This document shows, one piece after another, positions 1-5,452 of a DNA stretch of 5,540 nt (position 1 is the first letter of the stretch; each line of letters starts with the position of its first letter). The translations under genes were made by a program, and so were the position numbers. The notes beneath the pieces are model-generated. The model saw only the letters and a list, made by a program, of their open reading frames with translations. It ran no database searches and had not been told where the DNA came from. This DNA comes from an uncultured Oscillospiraceae bacterium (GTDB lineage Bacteria; Bacillota; Clostridia; Oscillospirales; Ruminococcaceae). The stretch covers positions 230,681-236,220 of the forward strand of contig CAJUMG010000001.1 of NCBI GenBank assembly GCA_910587335.1, in the 5' to 3' direction.

Positions 1-1470
1 GATCAGCGAGCCTGTGACCCGCCGGGGAATATCTCCCTTGTAGGGCTGATACCCGTCGAATACCGAGGTCATGATCCCCTCGCCGCGGGTGGCGGTCATA
101 AAATCGCTGCGGTAGCCGAACAGTCCCCGGGAGGGGATGGAAAATTCCACCCGCATCCGGTTCCCCTGGGGCGCCATGTGGATCAGTTCTCCCTTGCGCC
201 GGCCCATTTCCTCCATAATCGAACCCACCGACTCCTCCGGCACATCCACCACCAGATGCTCCACCGGTTCATGCAGCTTGCCGCCGATCTCCTTAAACAA
301 CACCCTAGGGGTGCTGACCTGGAATTCGTACCCCTCCCGCCGCATGGTTTCAATCAAAATGGACAGGTGCATCTCGCCGCGGCCGGACACCTTGAATGCC
401 TCGGTGGTGTCGGTATCCTCCACCCGCAGGGAAACATCCTTTAACAGCTCCTTGTACAAGCGGTCCCGCAGATGCCGGGAGGTGACAAATTTTCCCTCTT
501 TTCCGGCGAAGGGACTGTCGTTGACCGAAAAGGTCATCTCCACCGTCGGCTCGGAGATTCGGACAAAGGGCAACGGTTCCGGGCAGTTGACATCGGTGAG
601 CGTATGACCGATGGTGATGTTCTCCAGCCCCGAGATGCTGATGATATCCCCTACTTTTGCCTGCTCCACCGGCATTCTTTTTAGCCCGTCGAACTGGAAC
701 ATGGTGGCAATTTTTCCCCGGATGGTTTTATCCTTTTGGTAATAGTCGGTGATCGCCACCTCCTGTCCCACCCGAATGGAGCCCCGGTCTACCCGGCCGA
801 TGCAGATGCGCCCAACATATTCATTGTAGTCCAGCGAGGATACCAGCATCTGTAAAGGTGCATCCTCCTCTCCCTGAGGTGCGGGAATATATTCCAAAAT
901 CGTTTCGAACAGCGGCTGCAAATCCTTTCCCGCCTGATAGGGGGACATGCTGGCCACCCCGTCCCGGCCGGAGCAGTATACCACCGGACTGTCCAGCTGC
1001 TCCTCCGATGCGTCCAGATCCAAAAGCAGCTCCAGTACCTCGTCAGCGATTTCGTCGGTGCGGGCGTCCGGCCGGTCAATTTTATTGACCACTACAATGA
1101 CCCGATGTCCCAGGTCCAACGCCTTTTGCAGGACAAAGCGGGTCTGCGGCATGGGCCCTTCGAAAGCGTCCACCAAAAGCAGCACACCGTCGACCATCTT
1201 CAAAACCCGCTCTACCTCGCCGCCAAAATCCGCATGGCCAGGGGTGTCAATAATGTTGATCTTTACGTCCTTGTAATAAGCTGCCGTATTTTTTGCCAGG
1301 ATGGTGATGCCCCGTTCCCGCTCCAGATCGTTGTTGTCCATGACCCGGTCGGCTACCTCCTGGTTTTCTCGGAAGACGCCGCCCTGCTTAAGCATTTCAT
1401 CCACCAAAGTTGTTTTACCGTGGTCAACGTGCGCGATGATCGCAATATTTCTCAAATCATTTCTAATCAA
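1..1470 (-). CDS. typA: Ribosome-associated translational GTPase TypA/BipA (C-terminus cut by window edge)
   Basis: TypA/BipA is a cytoplasmic GTPase of the EF-G/LepA class that binds the ribosome and aids growth, 50S assembly and stress adaptation. All five G motifs are visible: AHVDHGKT (residues 13-20), RGITI (53-57), DTPGH (75-79), NKID (129-132) and an SGR G5 element (167-169). The switch segment DFGGEVERV that typifies TypA follows G3. A beta-barrel domain II (about 200-290) and EF-G-like domains follow, up to IPRRVTGSLI at the edge. The window holds 490 residues; the family is usually about 605-615, so roughly 115-125 C-terminal residues lie outside. The start is taken as TTG at 1470 because the reading MIRNDLRNIAIIAHVDHGKT matches clostridial homologues and an AGAGG ribosome site (1479-1483) sits 8 nt upstream; no ATG is available in that frame. 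It is preceded by its own promoter and by the lexA terminator, so it is probably transcribed independently of lexA. The identity is very secure. Confidence 0.97.
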   Translation of the reverse strand, partial: MIRNDLRNIAIIAHVDHGKTTLVDEMLKQGGVFRENQEVADRVMDNNDLERERGITILAKNTAAYYKDVKINIIDTPGHADFGGEVERVLKMVDGVLLLVDAFEGPMPQTRFVLQKALDLGHRVIVVVNKIDRPDARTDEIADEVLELLLDLDASEEQLDSPVVYCSGRDGVASMSPYQAGKDLQPLFETILEYIPAPQGEEDAPLQMLVSSLDYNEYVGRICIGRVDRGSIRVGQEVAITDYYQKDKTIRGKIATMFQFDGLKRMPVEQAKVGDIISISGLENITIGHTLTDVNCPEPLPFVRISEPTVEMTFSVNDSPFAGKEGKFVTSRHLRDRLYKELLKDVSLRVEDTDTTEAFKVSGRGEMHLSILIETMRREGYEFQVSTPRVLFKEIGGKLHEPVEHLVVDVPEESVGSIMEEMGRRKGELIHMAPQGNRMRVEFSIPSRGLFGYRSDFMTATRGEGIMTSVFDGYQPYKGDIPRRVTGSLI

Positions 1471-1478
1471 AACCGGTT

Positions 1479-1483
1479 CCTCT
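1479..1483 (-). promoter_or_regulatory. typA ribosome binding site
   Basis: AGAGG on the minus strand lies 8 nt before the TTG at 1470 and decides in favour of this non-ATG start. A purine-rich run (AAAGGA) lies just further upstream. Confidence 0.65.
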
Positions 1484-1558
1484 TTCCTTTGCCAAAAAAT
1501 TTCTTTTCGGGCCTTTGACCCTGATTTTAGTCATCCTTGGCCTTGGCCCAATCATATG

Positions 1559-1607
1559 AGCGGCCTTTTTTGCACTGACAGTTTATTATAGAACTTTTTT
1601 GGCCGCT
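1559..1607. repeat. Inverted repeat flanking the typA -10
   Basis: AGCGGCC (1559-1565) and GGCCGCT (1601-1607) are perfect 7-bp inverted arms 35 nt apart. Each is bordered internally by a six-base T run (1566-1571 and 1595-1600, plus strand). The arms bracket the -10 and start region of typA, the upstream arm lying within the -35/-10 spacer. They could be two half-sites of an operator or a chance GC-rich pairing; no known box is recognised. Confidence 0.35.
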
Positions 1608-1613
1608 TTTCCA
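1585..1613 (-). promoter_or_regulatory. Predicted SigA-type promoter of typA
   Basis: On the minus strand a perfect -10 TATAAT (1585-1590) is preceded, after exactly 17 nt, by a -35 TGGAAA (1608-1613), matching four of six consensus bases. Transcription would start near 1578 and give a leader of about 110 nt before the TTG start. The site lies downstream of the lexA terminator, which fits an independent typA transcript. Confidence 0.65.
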
Positions 1614-1696
1614 CAAAAACCTTAAAAAAATTTGTTTTTTCCCTTTTCCTGTATTTTTAGGGGTTTACCAAATGCCTTACTGTCAGAAATGCTGAG

Positions 1697-1732
1697 AAAA
1701 AGCAGCCATCCCGCTTTTGGAGAATGGCTGCT
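1697..1732 (-). terminator. Intrinsic terminator of lexA
   Basis: AGCAGCCAT (1701-1709) and ATGGCTGCT (1724-1732) form a perfect 9-bp stem with a 14-nt loop. Read on the minus strand, the stem runs into a T tract (1697-1700). It lies about 25 nt past the lexA stop. On the plus strand it is also followed by TTTTT, but no plus-strand gene ends here. Confidence 0.8.
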
Positions 1733-1757
1733 GATTTTTAGACCATACAAAGAAAAA

Positions 1758-2345
1758 CTATTCATAAAGGCGCAGGCAGGCGATTACCTTTCCCAAAATC
1801 GCGCAGGAATCGACGATAATGGGGTCCATCGTATCATTTTCCGGCTGTAAACGATAGTGGCCATTCTCTTTATAAAAGCGTTTCACCGTCGCCTCGTCCT
1901 CTACCAGCGCTACGATGATTTCCCCGTTATCGGCCGTGGCTTCCCGTCTTGCGACAATGATATCTCCGTCAAGAATTCCTGCGTTGATCATGCTTTCACC
2001 CCGCACATGCAAGGCGAATAGATCGCTCCCATCCCCATATTTGGTTTGGAACGGGATGTATTCTTCAATCTCTTCCACCGCCAAAATCGGCTGACCAGCC
2101 GTTACCGTGCCCAACAAAGGAACCTTTACCGCGCCTGCCCCCGGCAGCCGGATTGCGCGATTGAGATTTTCCTCCCGCACAATATAGCCCTCTTCTTCCA
2201 ATTCCTTGAGATATTTGTGGACGGTGGAGGTGGACTTAATCTGCAGCGCGGCACAAATTTCCCGCACCGATGGCGGGACGCCGTCGCCAATCTGCTTGGT
2301 GATATAATCTAAAATTTTTCGGGCTTTATCATTTAGCTGGCTCAT
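1758..2345 (-). CDS. lexA: SOS-response transcriptional repressor LexA
   Basis: LexA represses DNA-damage genes and cleaves itself when stimulated by RecA bound to single-stranded DNA. The 195-residue product has the expected two halves: a winged-helix DNA-binding domain (about 1-66, with PPSVREICAALQIKSTSTVHKYL as the helix-turn-helix region) and an S24-type peptidase domain. The scissile Ala-Gly is A83-G84 in TVTAGQP. The catalytic serine is S118 in RGESMI, and the catalytic lysine is K155 in ATVKRF. Length and order are typical of Firmicutes LexA. The ATG at 2345 is chosen because AAAGGAG (2353-2359) sits 7 nt upstream. A longer in-frame TTG start at 2366 would place that ribosome site inside the gene. 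The operator over its own promoter indicates autoregulation. It is a single-gene unit with its own promoter and terminator; no yneA-type cell-division inhibitor lies beside it, unlike in Bacillus. Confidence 0.97.
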   Translation of the reverse strand: MSQLNDKARKILDYITKQIGDGVPPSVREICAALQIKSTSTVHKYLKELEEEGYIVREENLNRAIRLPGAGAVKVPLLGTVTAGQPILAVEEIEEYIPFQTKYGDGSDLFALHVRGESMINAGILDGDIIVARREATADNGEIIVALVEDEATVKRFYKENGHYRLQPENDTMDPIIVDSCAILGKVIACLRLYE

Positions 2346-2352
2346 ACAAGGG

Positions 2353-2359
2353 CTCCTTT
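2353..2359 (-). promoter_or_regulatory. lexA ribosome binding site
   Basis: AAAGGAG on the minus strand lies 7 nt before the ATG at 2345. Its strength and spacing fix the lexA start and exclude the upstream in-frame TTG. Confidence 0.85.
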
Positions 2360-2386
2360 CAGGCAAAGAGGGGCAGCTTTTTCTTT

Positions 2387-2415
2387 ATCATACCATATCT
2401 TCTTTTAAATTGCAA
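2387..2415 (-). promoter_or_regulatory. Predicted SigA-type promoter of lexA
   Basis: The minus strand shows -35 TTGCAA (2410-2415), a 17-nt spacer and -10 TATGAT (2387-2392). The predicted start near 2380 gives a short leader of about 35 nt containing the ribosome site. The -35 overlaps the LexA box, so bound repressor would block RNA polymerase. Confidence 0.75.
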
Positions 2416-2426
2416 ACATACGTTTA
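2413..2426. promoter_or_regulatory. LexA operator (SOS box), autoregulatory
   Basis: CAAACATACGTTTA is a near-perfect dyad and matches 12 of 14 positions of the Gram-positive LexA consensus CGAACRNRYGTTYC; the two mismatches are at positions 2 and 14. It shares three bases with the lexA -35. Position and sequence together strongly suggest LexA feedback control of its own gene. Confidence 0.8.
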
Positions 2427-2596
2427 ACTTTTTCCTATAGTACAGCTATTTTTCAAATCGGGGATCTTTCCGCTGCAAAAAAACAGCAGTCTGTTCGAAA
2501 AAGGACGAAAAATCTTTTTGTCACGATTTCTTCACACGAATGGGTAAAAATGTTTATTTTTTGTTCACTCCAAAACAACACTTCCGGCCTGGGAAT
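2427..2596. other. Intergenic stretch without a recognisable gene
   Basis: AT-rich sequence between the lexA operator and the candidate small RNA promoter. The small open frames here have no ribosome site or recognisable product. It holds a weak hairpin (GCTG 2472-2475 with CAGC 2484-2487) and one LexA half-site (CGAAC, minus strand 2493-2497) without its partner. Nothing else is supported. Confidence 0.5.
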
Positions 2597-2617
2597 GGGT
2601 ATAATAAGATTGTACCC
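2597..2617. promoter_or_regulatory. -10 element of candidate sRNA embedded in a dyad
   Basis: A perfect TATAAT (2600-2605, plus strand) lies within imperfect inverted arms GGGTATAAT (2597-2605) and ATTGTACCC (2609-2617), separated by three bases and with one mismatch. The predicted start is near 2612, at the base of the following hairpin. No good -35 is seen at 16-18 nt (AACACT at 2577-2582), so an activator or an alternative sigma factor is possible. The dyad could be an operator, or just reflect the repeated GGGTA/TACCC element. Confidence 0.4.
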
Positions 2618-2728
2618 GATAAACGCAGCCGCAGCGTTTGGGTACGAACTCTACCTTCCTCAAAAAACACACCTCAAAACGCAAAAGGGAGCAGGCAAGC
2701 CTGCTCCCTTTTGCGTTTTGCTTATTTT
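2612..2728 (+). ncRNA. Candidate small RNA, about 117 nt
   Basis: This is an inferred transcript that matches no RNA family I can name. Seen directly: a TATAAT 7 nt upstream of 2612; a 5' hairpin pairing GTACCC (2612-2617) with GGGTAC (2640-2645) and AAACGC (2621-2626) with GCGTTT (2634-2639), with a three-base bulge (GAT) on one side and a seven-base loop; then an unpaired stretch at about 2646-2674 with CTACCTTCCTC and an A-rich run; then a very stable terminator hairpin (2675-2720) with T-rich sequence to 2728. The C/U-rich stretch is complementary to GAGGAAGG, so it could pair with Shine-Dalgarno regions as trans-acting sRNAs of Gram-positive bacteria do. Open frames crossing it lack ribosome sites and are explained by the hairpin. 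Alternatives are a non-transcribed structured spacer, or an element transcribed only as the 3' tail of the opposing gene. Confidence 0.42.
2675..2720. terminator. Bidirectional terminator, 22-bp perfect hairpin
   Basis: Arms 2675-2696 and 2699-2720 are perfect reverse complements around a two-base AA centre. The core GGGAGCAGGC/GCCTGCTCCC is flanked by AAAA on the left and TTTT on the right, so both strands present a GC-rich stem followed by TTTTGCGTTTT. On the minus strand it lies 48 nt beyond the stop of the unknown 105-residue gene; on the plus strand it would end the candidate sRNA. Such long perfect stems are often dispersed in a genome, which cannot be tested in this window. Confidence 0.75.
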
Positions 2729-2767
2729 CACGATTGTTCCTCTTTGCTAAAGCCAACGGCCGAGCTT

Positions 2768-3085
2768 TTACTCCGCCTCATCCTTTAAATATAAATCAAT
2801 CCATTTGTCCGCATCACGCAAAATCTGCCAAAGGGGATCCTCCCAATCGCTGCCAGAGCCGATATAGGCCCGGTTGGCACTGATTAAAAATTGCAGGGCG
2901 CTCCTCAAGCGGCTGTAACCTGCCTGCTGATCTTGCAGGACAGATCGAGCGTTTTGGTAACGGGTATAGAGCATGGACAATAAGCCATCCTCATAAAGCT
3001 GCTCATAGCTGCACTGTCCCTCCAGATAGCCGATGGTTTGTTCAACCGTATCCTGTAACCGCTCTTTGATCTCTTTTTTCTCCAA
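2768..3085 (-). CDS. Small soluble protein of unknown function, 105 aa
   Basis: I do not recognise a family. The product is mostly helical by composition, with no signal peptide or membrane segment and a single cysteine (C25). It has eight tyrosines (20, 27, 31, 40, 43, 57, 74, 99), three tryptophans near the end (81, 86, 95) and an acidic tail KDEAE. The N-terminal half is Lys/Glu-rich and amphipathic; the C-terminal part SDWEDPLWQILRDADKWID could be a binding surface. The TTG at 3085 is chosen because AAGGGA lies about 7 nt upstream and a TATAAT lies further up (3123-3128). The longer frame to a TTG at 3268 would run through that promoter and has no ribosome site. It is a single-gene unit, divergent from cyuA and closed by the long hairpin at 2675-2720. 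It is probably a real gene, given its signals and biased composition, but its function is open. Confidence 0.72.
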   Translation of the reverse strand: MEKKEIKERLQDTVEQTIGYLEGQCSYEQLYEDGLLSMLYTRYQNARSVLQDQQAGYSRLRSALQFLISANRAYIGSGSDWEDPLWQILRDADKWIDLYLKDEAE

Positions 3086-3122
3086 CTTGCATCCCTTCCC
3101 GTCTATCCGGTATTTTATGTGT

Positions 3123-3128
3123 ATTATA
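3123..3128 (-). promoter_or_regulatory. -10 element of the 105-aa gene
   Basis: A perfect TATAAT on the minus strand is followed by a predicted start near 3116 and a leader of about 30 nt carrying the ribosome site. The region 16-18 nt upstream has no good -35 (TAGAAT/GTAGAA); it is a T-rich run, so the promoter may be weak or activator dependent. Confidence 0.5.
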
Positions 3129-3286
3129 CCAAAAAACAAAAGAAATTCTACTGTTTGAAAGGAAAATTCTGGCTGCCCCATGCCGGGAAAATGCCTTTTT
3201 CCATCTCGACCCTTCGTTTTTTGTGGCAGAAAATCGGATACCTTTGGCAATTTATATATTTTATCCAATATTCTCGTTTATTCTCT
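3129..3286. other. Spacer between divergent promoters
   Basis: About 160 bases separate the minus-strand -10 of the unknown gene from the plus-strand -35 of cyuA. I see no gene, repeat or known operator here. The whole gene-free interval is 3086-3419, and its remaining content is the two promoters and the cyuA leader. Confidence 0.5.
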
Positions 3287-3315
3287 TTGCTTTCTGTTAA
3301 AATATATGATATAAT
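3287..3315 (+). promoter_or_regulatory. Predicted promoter of cyuA with extended -10
   Basis: The plus strand has -35 TTGCTT (3287-3292), a 17-nt spacer and -10 TATAAT (3310-3315). The -10 is preceded by TGA (3307-3309), giving a TGn extended -10 that compensates for the moderate -35. The predicted start is near 3322, leaving a leader of about 98 nt. Confidence 0.75.
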
Positions 3316-3359
3316 AAGGCGAAAATTGTAAACTTGTTTTTTCTATTCTCACAGGTATA

Positions 3360-3395
3360 TTTCCGGATAAGGTCAAATTGTCCGGCCACCGGAAA
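3360..3395 (+). promoter_or_regulatory. Inverted repeat in the cyuA leader
   Basis: TTTCCGG (3360-3366) and CCGGAAA (3389-3395) are perfect 7-bp arms. Between them lies a smaller interrupted dyad, GGTCAAATTGTCC (3371-3383), of the form GGnCAA-n-TTGnCC. The structure sits about 40-70 nt after the predicted start and ends 7 nt before the ribosome site. It could be an operator or a leader hairpin; no known riboswitch or T-box features are present. Confidence 0.35.
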
Positions 3396-3419
3396 GCAAA
3401 AGAAAGGATCTGGGTCGTT

Positions 3420-4658
3420 ATGAACGATTTTCTGCTGCAAAAAATAAAAGATGTCGTTGTCCCCGCCACAGGCTGCACCGAGCCGGTGGCAATCGCCTTA
3501 AACGCGGCAACCGCCCGAGACCATCTAAAGGGAAAAATTAAGTCGGTCCGGGTTAAAATGGACATCTGCCTTTTAAAAAATGCCATGGGCGTCGGCATTC
3601 CCGGCGTACCGGAGCGCGGCGTGGCCATGTGCGTTGCCGTCGGTTTGGCGGGGGGCGACGCTTCCCGTGGGATGGATGTGCTCGGCAGCGTTACCGAGGC
3701 CCACCATCAACAGGCTTTGGACCTGCTTCCTTTGATCGAAGTAAAAATGGATGACACGCGTACAAACCTGTATGTGGAAACGATCCTGGAAAGTGAGGAG
3801 GATATCGTCCGGGTGATCACCGATGGCAACCATGACCGGATTGTCGCGGTTGAGCACGCGCCCTTTGAGCCGTATATCTCCCAAAATTTCACCGATGACA
3901 GTCTGGAAGCCTATACCCTTGCGGACTTCCGCCAGTTTGCGGATACTGTCCCGCTGGACCAGCTGCAATTTTTAAAGGAAGGGGTAGAAATGAATCTGGC
4001 TGTTTCCAAGGCCGGAGAAGGACTGCCCTGGGGAAAATCCATGGAGACCTTAGCGGAAAAGGGCTATATGGGCGACAGTCTTCTTTTAAATGTGCAGCGG
4101 GTCACCTCCTGTGCTTCCTTTGCCCGGATGAGCGGTGTACAGCTGCCGGTTATGACAACGACCGGAAGCGGAAATCAGGGTATCACCTTGATTTTAACCG
4201 TCGCGTCTACTGCCATGCAGCTGGGGATCCCGGAAGAAAAGATGCTGCGGGCTATTGCCTTTGCACAGGCGATCAATCTTTATGCAAAGCATTACCTTGG
4301 AACGCTCTCCTGTCTGTGCTCCTGTAGCGTTGCTTCCGGTCTTAGCGCCTCCGCCGGCATTGTTTATATGCTGGATGGCTCGGACCAGCAGGTTCTTGAC
4401 ACAATGCGCAACGTCCTTGGCAGTATATCCGGTATGATCTGCGATGGAGCAAAAGAAGGATGCGCTAGCAAAGTATGTCTGTCCACCGGGCTATCGGTTA
4501 TGTCGGCGATGATGGCACTTAACGGCATGAATACCAAACCGGCCGATGGCATTTTAGCGGATAATCTAAAGGATTTATTTATGAACCTTGGCAACATCGC
4601 CAATGTGGGCATGGCGCCGGCTAACGCCGCCATTGTGGACATTATGTTACATAAATAA
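3420..4658 (+). CDS. cyuA: L-cysteine desulfidase, UPF0597/YhaM family
   Basis: Members of this family (CyuA/YhaM, and the archaeal L-cysteine desulfidase) use an oxygen-sensitive Fe-S cluster, without PLP, to break L-cysteine into hydrogen sulfide, ammonia and pyruvate. They are related to the alpha chain of Fe-S L-serine dehydratase. The 412-residue product is within the usual length. The expected cluster cysteines are present: C19 in ATGCTEP, a cysteine-rich SCLCSCSVA segment (C298, C300, C302) and C341 in ICDGAKEGC (C348). The conserved glycine-rich TTTGSGNQG (247-254) and the C-terminal GNIANVGM (391-398) also fit. The ATG at 3420 is chosen because the protein then starts just before the conserved region; AAAGGA (3403-3408) lies 11 nt upstream, a rather long spacing. 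An in-frame TTG at 3378 has no ribosome site. It is a single-gene unit with its own promoter and terminator; no cysteine transporter or regulator is adjacent. Expression may respond to cysteine, but that is inference. Confidence 0.9.
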   Translation: MNDFLLQKIKDVVVPATGCTEPVAIALNAATARDHLKGKIKSVRVKMDICLLKNAMGVGIPGVPERGVAMCVAVGLAGGDASRGMDVLGSVTEAHHQQALDLLPLIEVKMDDTRTNLYVETILESEEDIVRVITDGNHDRIVAVEHAPFEPYISQNFTDDSLEAYTLADFRQFADTVPLDQLQFLKEGVEMNLAVSKAGEGLPWGKSMETLAEKGYMGDSLLLNVQRVTSCASFARMSGVQLPVMTTTGSGNQGITLILTVASTAMQLGIPEEKMLRAIAFAQAINLYAKHYLGTLSCLCSCSVASGLSASAGIVYMLDGSDQQVLDTMRNVLGSISGMICDGAKEGCASKVCLSTGLSVMSAMMALNGMNTKPADGILADNLKDLFMNLGNIANVGMAPANAAIVDIMLHK

Positions 4659-4689
4659 AGCAAAAGCAGTTTTTCGGATAACAGATAAT

Positions 4690-4727
4690 AAATCCCCAAG
4701 CTTCATAAGCCTGGGGATTTTCTTTTT
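4690..4727. terminator. Bidirectional terminator between cyuA and the methyltransferase
   Basis: AAATCCCCA (4690-4698) pairs with TGGGGATTT (4712-4720) around a short loop with an extra GC/GC pair (4700-4701 with 4709-4710) after one mismatch. On the plus strand TTTTCTTTTT follows, giving a strong terminator 31 nt after the cyuA stop. On the minus strand it begins 5 nt beyond the methyltransferase stop and is followed by a weaker T-rich tail, so it probably serves both convergent genes. The plus-strand T tract overlaps the methyltransferase stop codon. Confidence 0.85.
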
Positions 4728-5442
4728 AGAAGGATTTTACCGCCTGTATCATCGCCGTATAAGGGTCGTCTGGACGATAACCTATCAGTTCCACCTTTGC
4801 GAAACCAGCATCCCGCATCGCCTGCATCTCATGCTCCAAGGTCAAAGGTGTATCGAAATGAACGAATTTTTCCGCCGGAATATGGTCACGAATTCTCCTT
4901 CTGCTACATTCGGCAAAAAGAAGATCCTCCATCTCCTGGGTAGCTGCAATATAGTCACACTCTAAGAAAACACCGCCAGGGGCCAAACTATCCCGAATTT
5001 TCGAAAAAATTTGCTGTTTCTTCTGAGAAGTAAAGTGATGAAGCGTCTCAAACGCGACCGCTGCATCAAAAAAATTCGCAGGAAAGGGGTAAGAAAAATA
5101 GTCAGCCTGAATAAGAGAAAGAGAAGATGAAAAATGCTTTTGAGAAAGCCTTGCAAGCATTTCGCCTGACAGGTCAATCCCCGTCACAGAAAGGGAAGGG
5201 AATCGTTTAAAAATTTCATCAAGCTCCAAACCGGTTCCGCAGCCGATATCCAATAATGTTTGTATCCCTTTGGGGAGCAATGACGCCATCCATGAATAAT
5301 ACTCCTTCCAGGGCGACATATGGTCCTCGTATCCATCCATTCGCGCATTGAAAAAGGCTGCCATATCCTCTAAAGGCTCATCTTTTGTTTCTTCCAGCCA
5401 AGTCTGTAATGCTAAAAAATCCTGATTTGCCAAGCTTCTCAT
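4726..5442 (-). CDS. Class I SAM-dependent methyltransferase, substrate unknown
   Basis: The product has the Rossmann-type SAM-binding fold: motif I LLDIGCGTG (63-71), the acidic residue after strand 2 in VTGIDLS (D90), IQADYFSYPF (111-120), strand 4 FDAAVAFETLHHF (125-137) and the post-motif LAPGGVFLECDY (153-163). No target-recognition domain, membrane segment or signal peptide is visible, so it is a cytosolic enzyme whose substrate (small molecule, protein or RNA) cannot be assigned. With the ATG at 5442 it has 238 residues. The start is uncertain: GGAG directly abuts this ATG, whereas a TTG at 5433 has the same GGAG 9 nt upstream and would give 235 residues; a TTG at 5466 lies in a terminator stem and is unlikely. 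It follows tRNA-Asn on the same strand across a terminator and converges on cyuA. No clear promoter of its own was found. Confidence 0.88.
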   Translation of the reverse strand: MRSLANQDFLALQTWLEETKDEPLEDMAAFFNARMDGYEDHMSPWKEYYSWMASLLPKGIQTLLDIGCGTGLELDEIFKRFPSLSVTGIDLSGEMLARLSQKHFSSSLSLIQADYFSYPFPANFFDAAVAFETLHHFTSQKKQQIFSKIRDSLAPGGVFLECDYIAATQEMEDLLFAECSRRRIRDHIPAEKFVHFDTPLTLEHEMQAMRDAGFAKVELIGYRPDDPYTAMIQAVKSF

Positions 5443-5452
5443 CTCCACATAT

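Noticed and set aside
137..1591. Open frames of 76-156 aa, mostly on the plus strand, within and just upstream of typA
   Set aside because: They are antisense or off-frame readings of a GC-rich conserved gene, without ribosome sites or domain motifs.
2346..2366. Longer LexA start at TTG 2366
   Set aside because: It would put the strong AAAGGAG inside the coding region and add seven residues not typical of LexA; the ATG at 2345 has ideal spacing.
2472..2497. Small hairpin GCTG/CAGC and a LexA half-site CGAAC
   Set aside because: The stem is only four or five pairs without a useful T tract, and the half-site lacks its GTTCG partner (about 10 of 14 consensus positions).
2552..2602. Possible general-stress sigma (SigB-like) promoter from GTTTA and GGGTAT
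   Set aside because: GGGTAT at 2597-2602 resembles a SigB -10, but the only GTTTA (2552-2556) is about 40 bases away, far beyond the permitted spacing.
2540..2883. Several short open frames on both strands crossing the long hairpin
   Set aside because: None has a ribosome site or recognisable product; their sequences are mainly the translation of the palindromic terminator, and some run into the real 105-aa gene.
3086..3268. N-terminal extension of the 105-aa protein to TTG 3268
   Set aside because: The extension runs across a perfect -10 and the ribosome site, and has no ribosome site of its own.
3378..3419. N-terminal extension of CyuA to TTG 3378
   Set aside because: No ribosome site precedes it, it overlaps the leader repeat, and family members start close to the conserved ATGCTEP region.
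3573..3968. 131-aa minus-strand open frame inside cyuA
   Set aside because: It is antisense to a conserved enzyme and has no ribosome site or motif.
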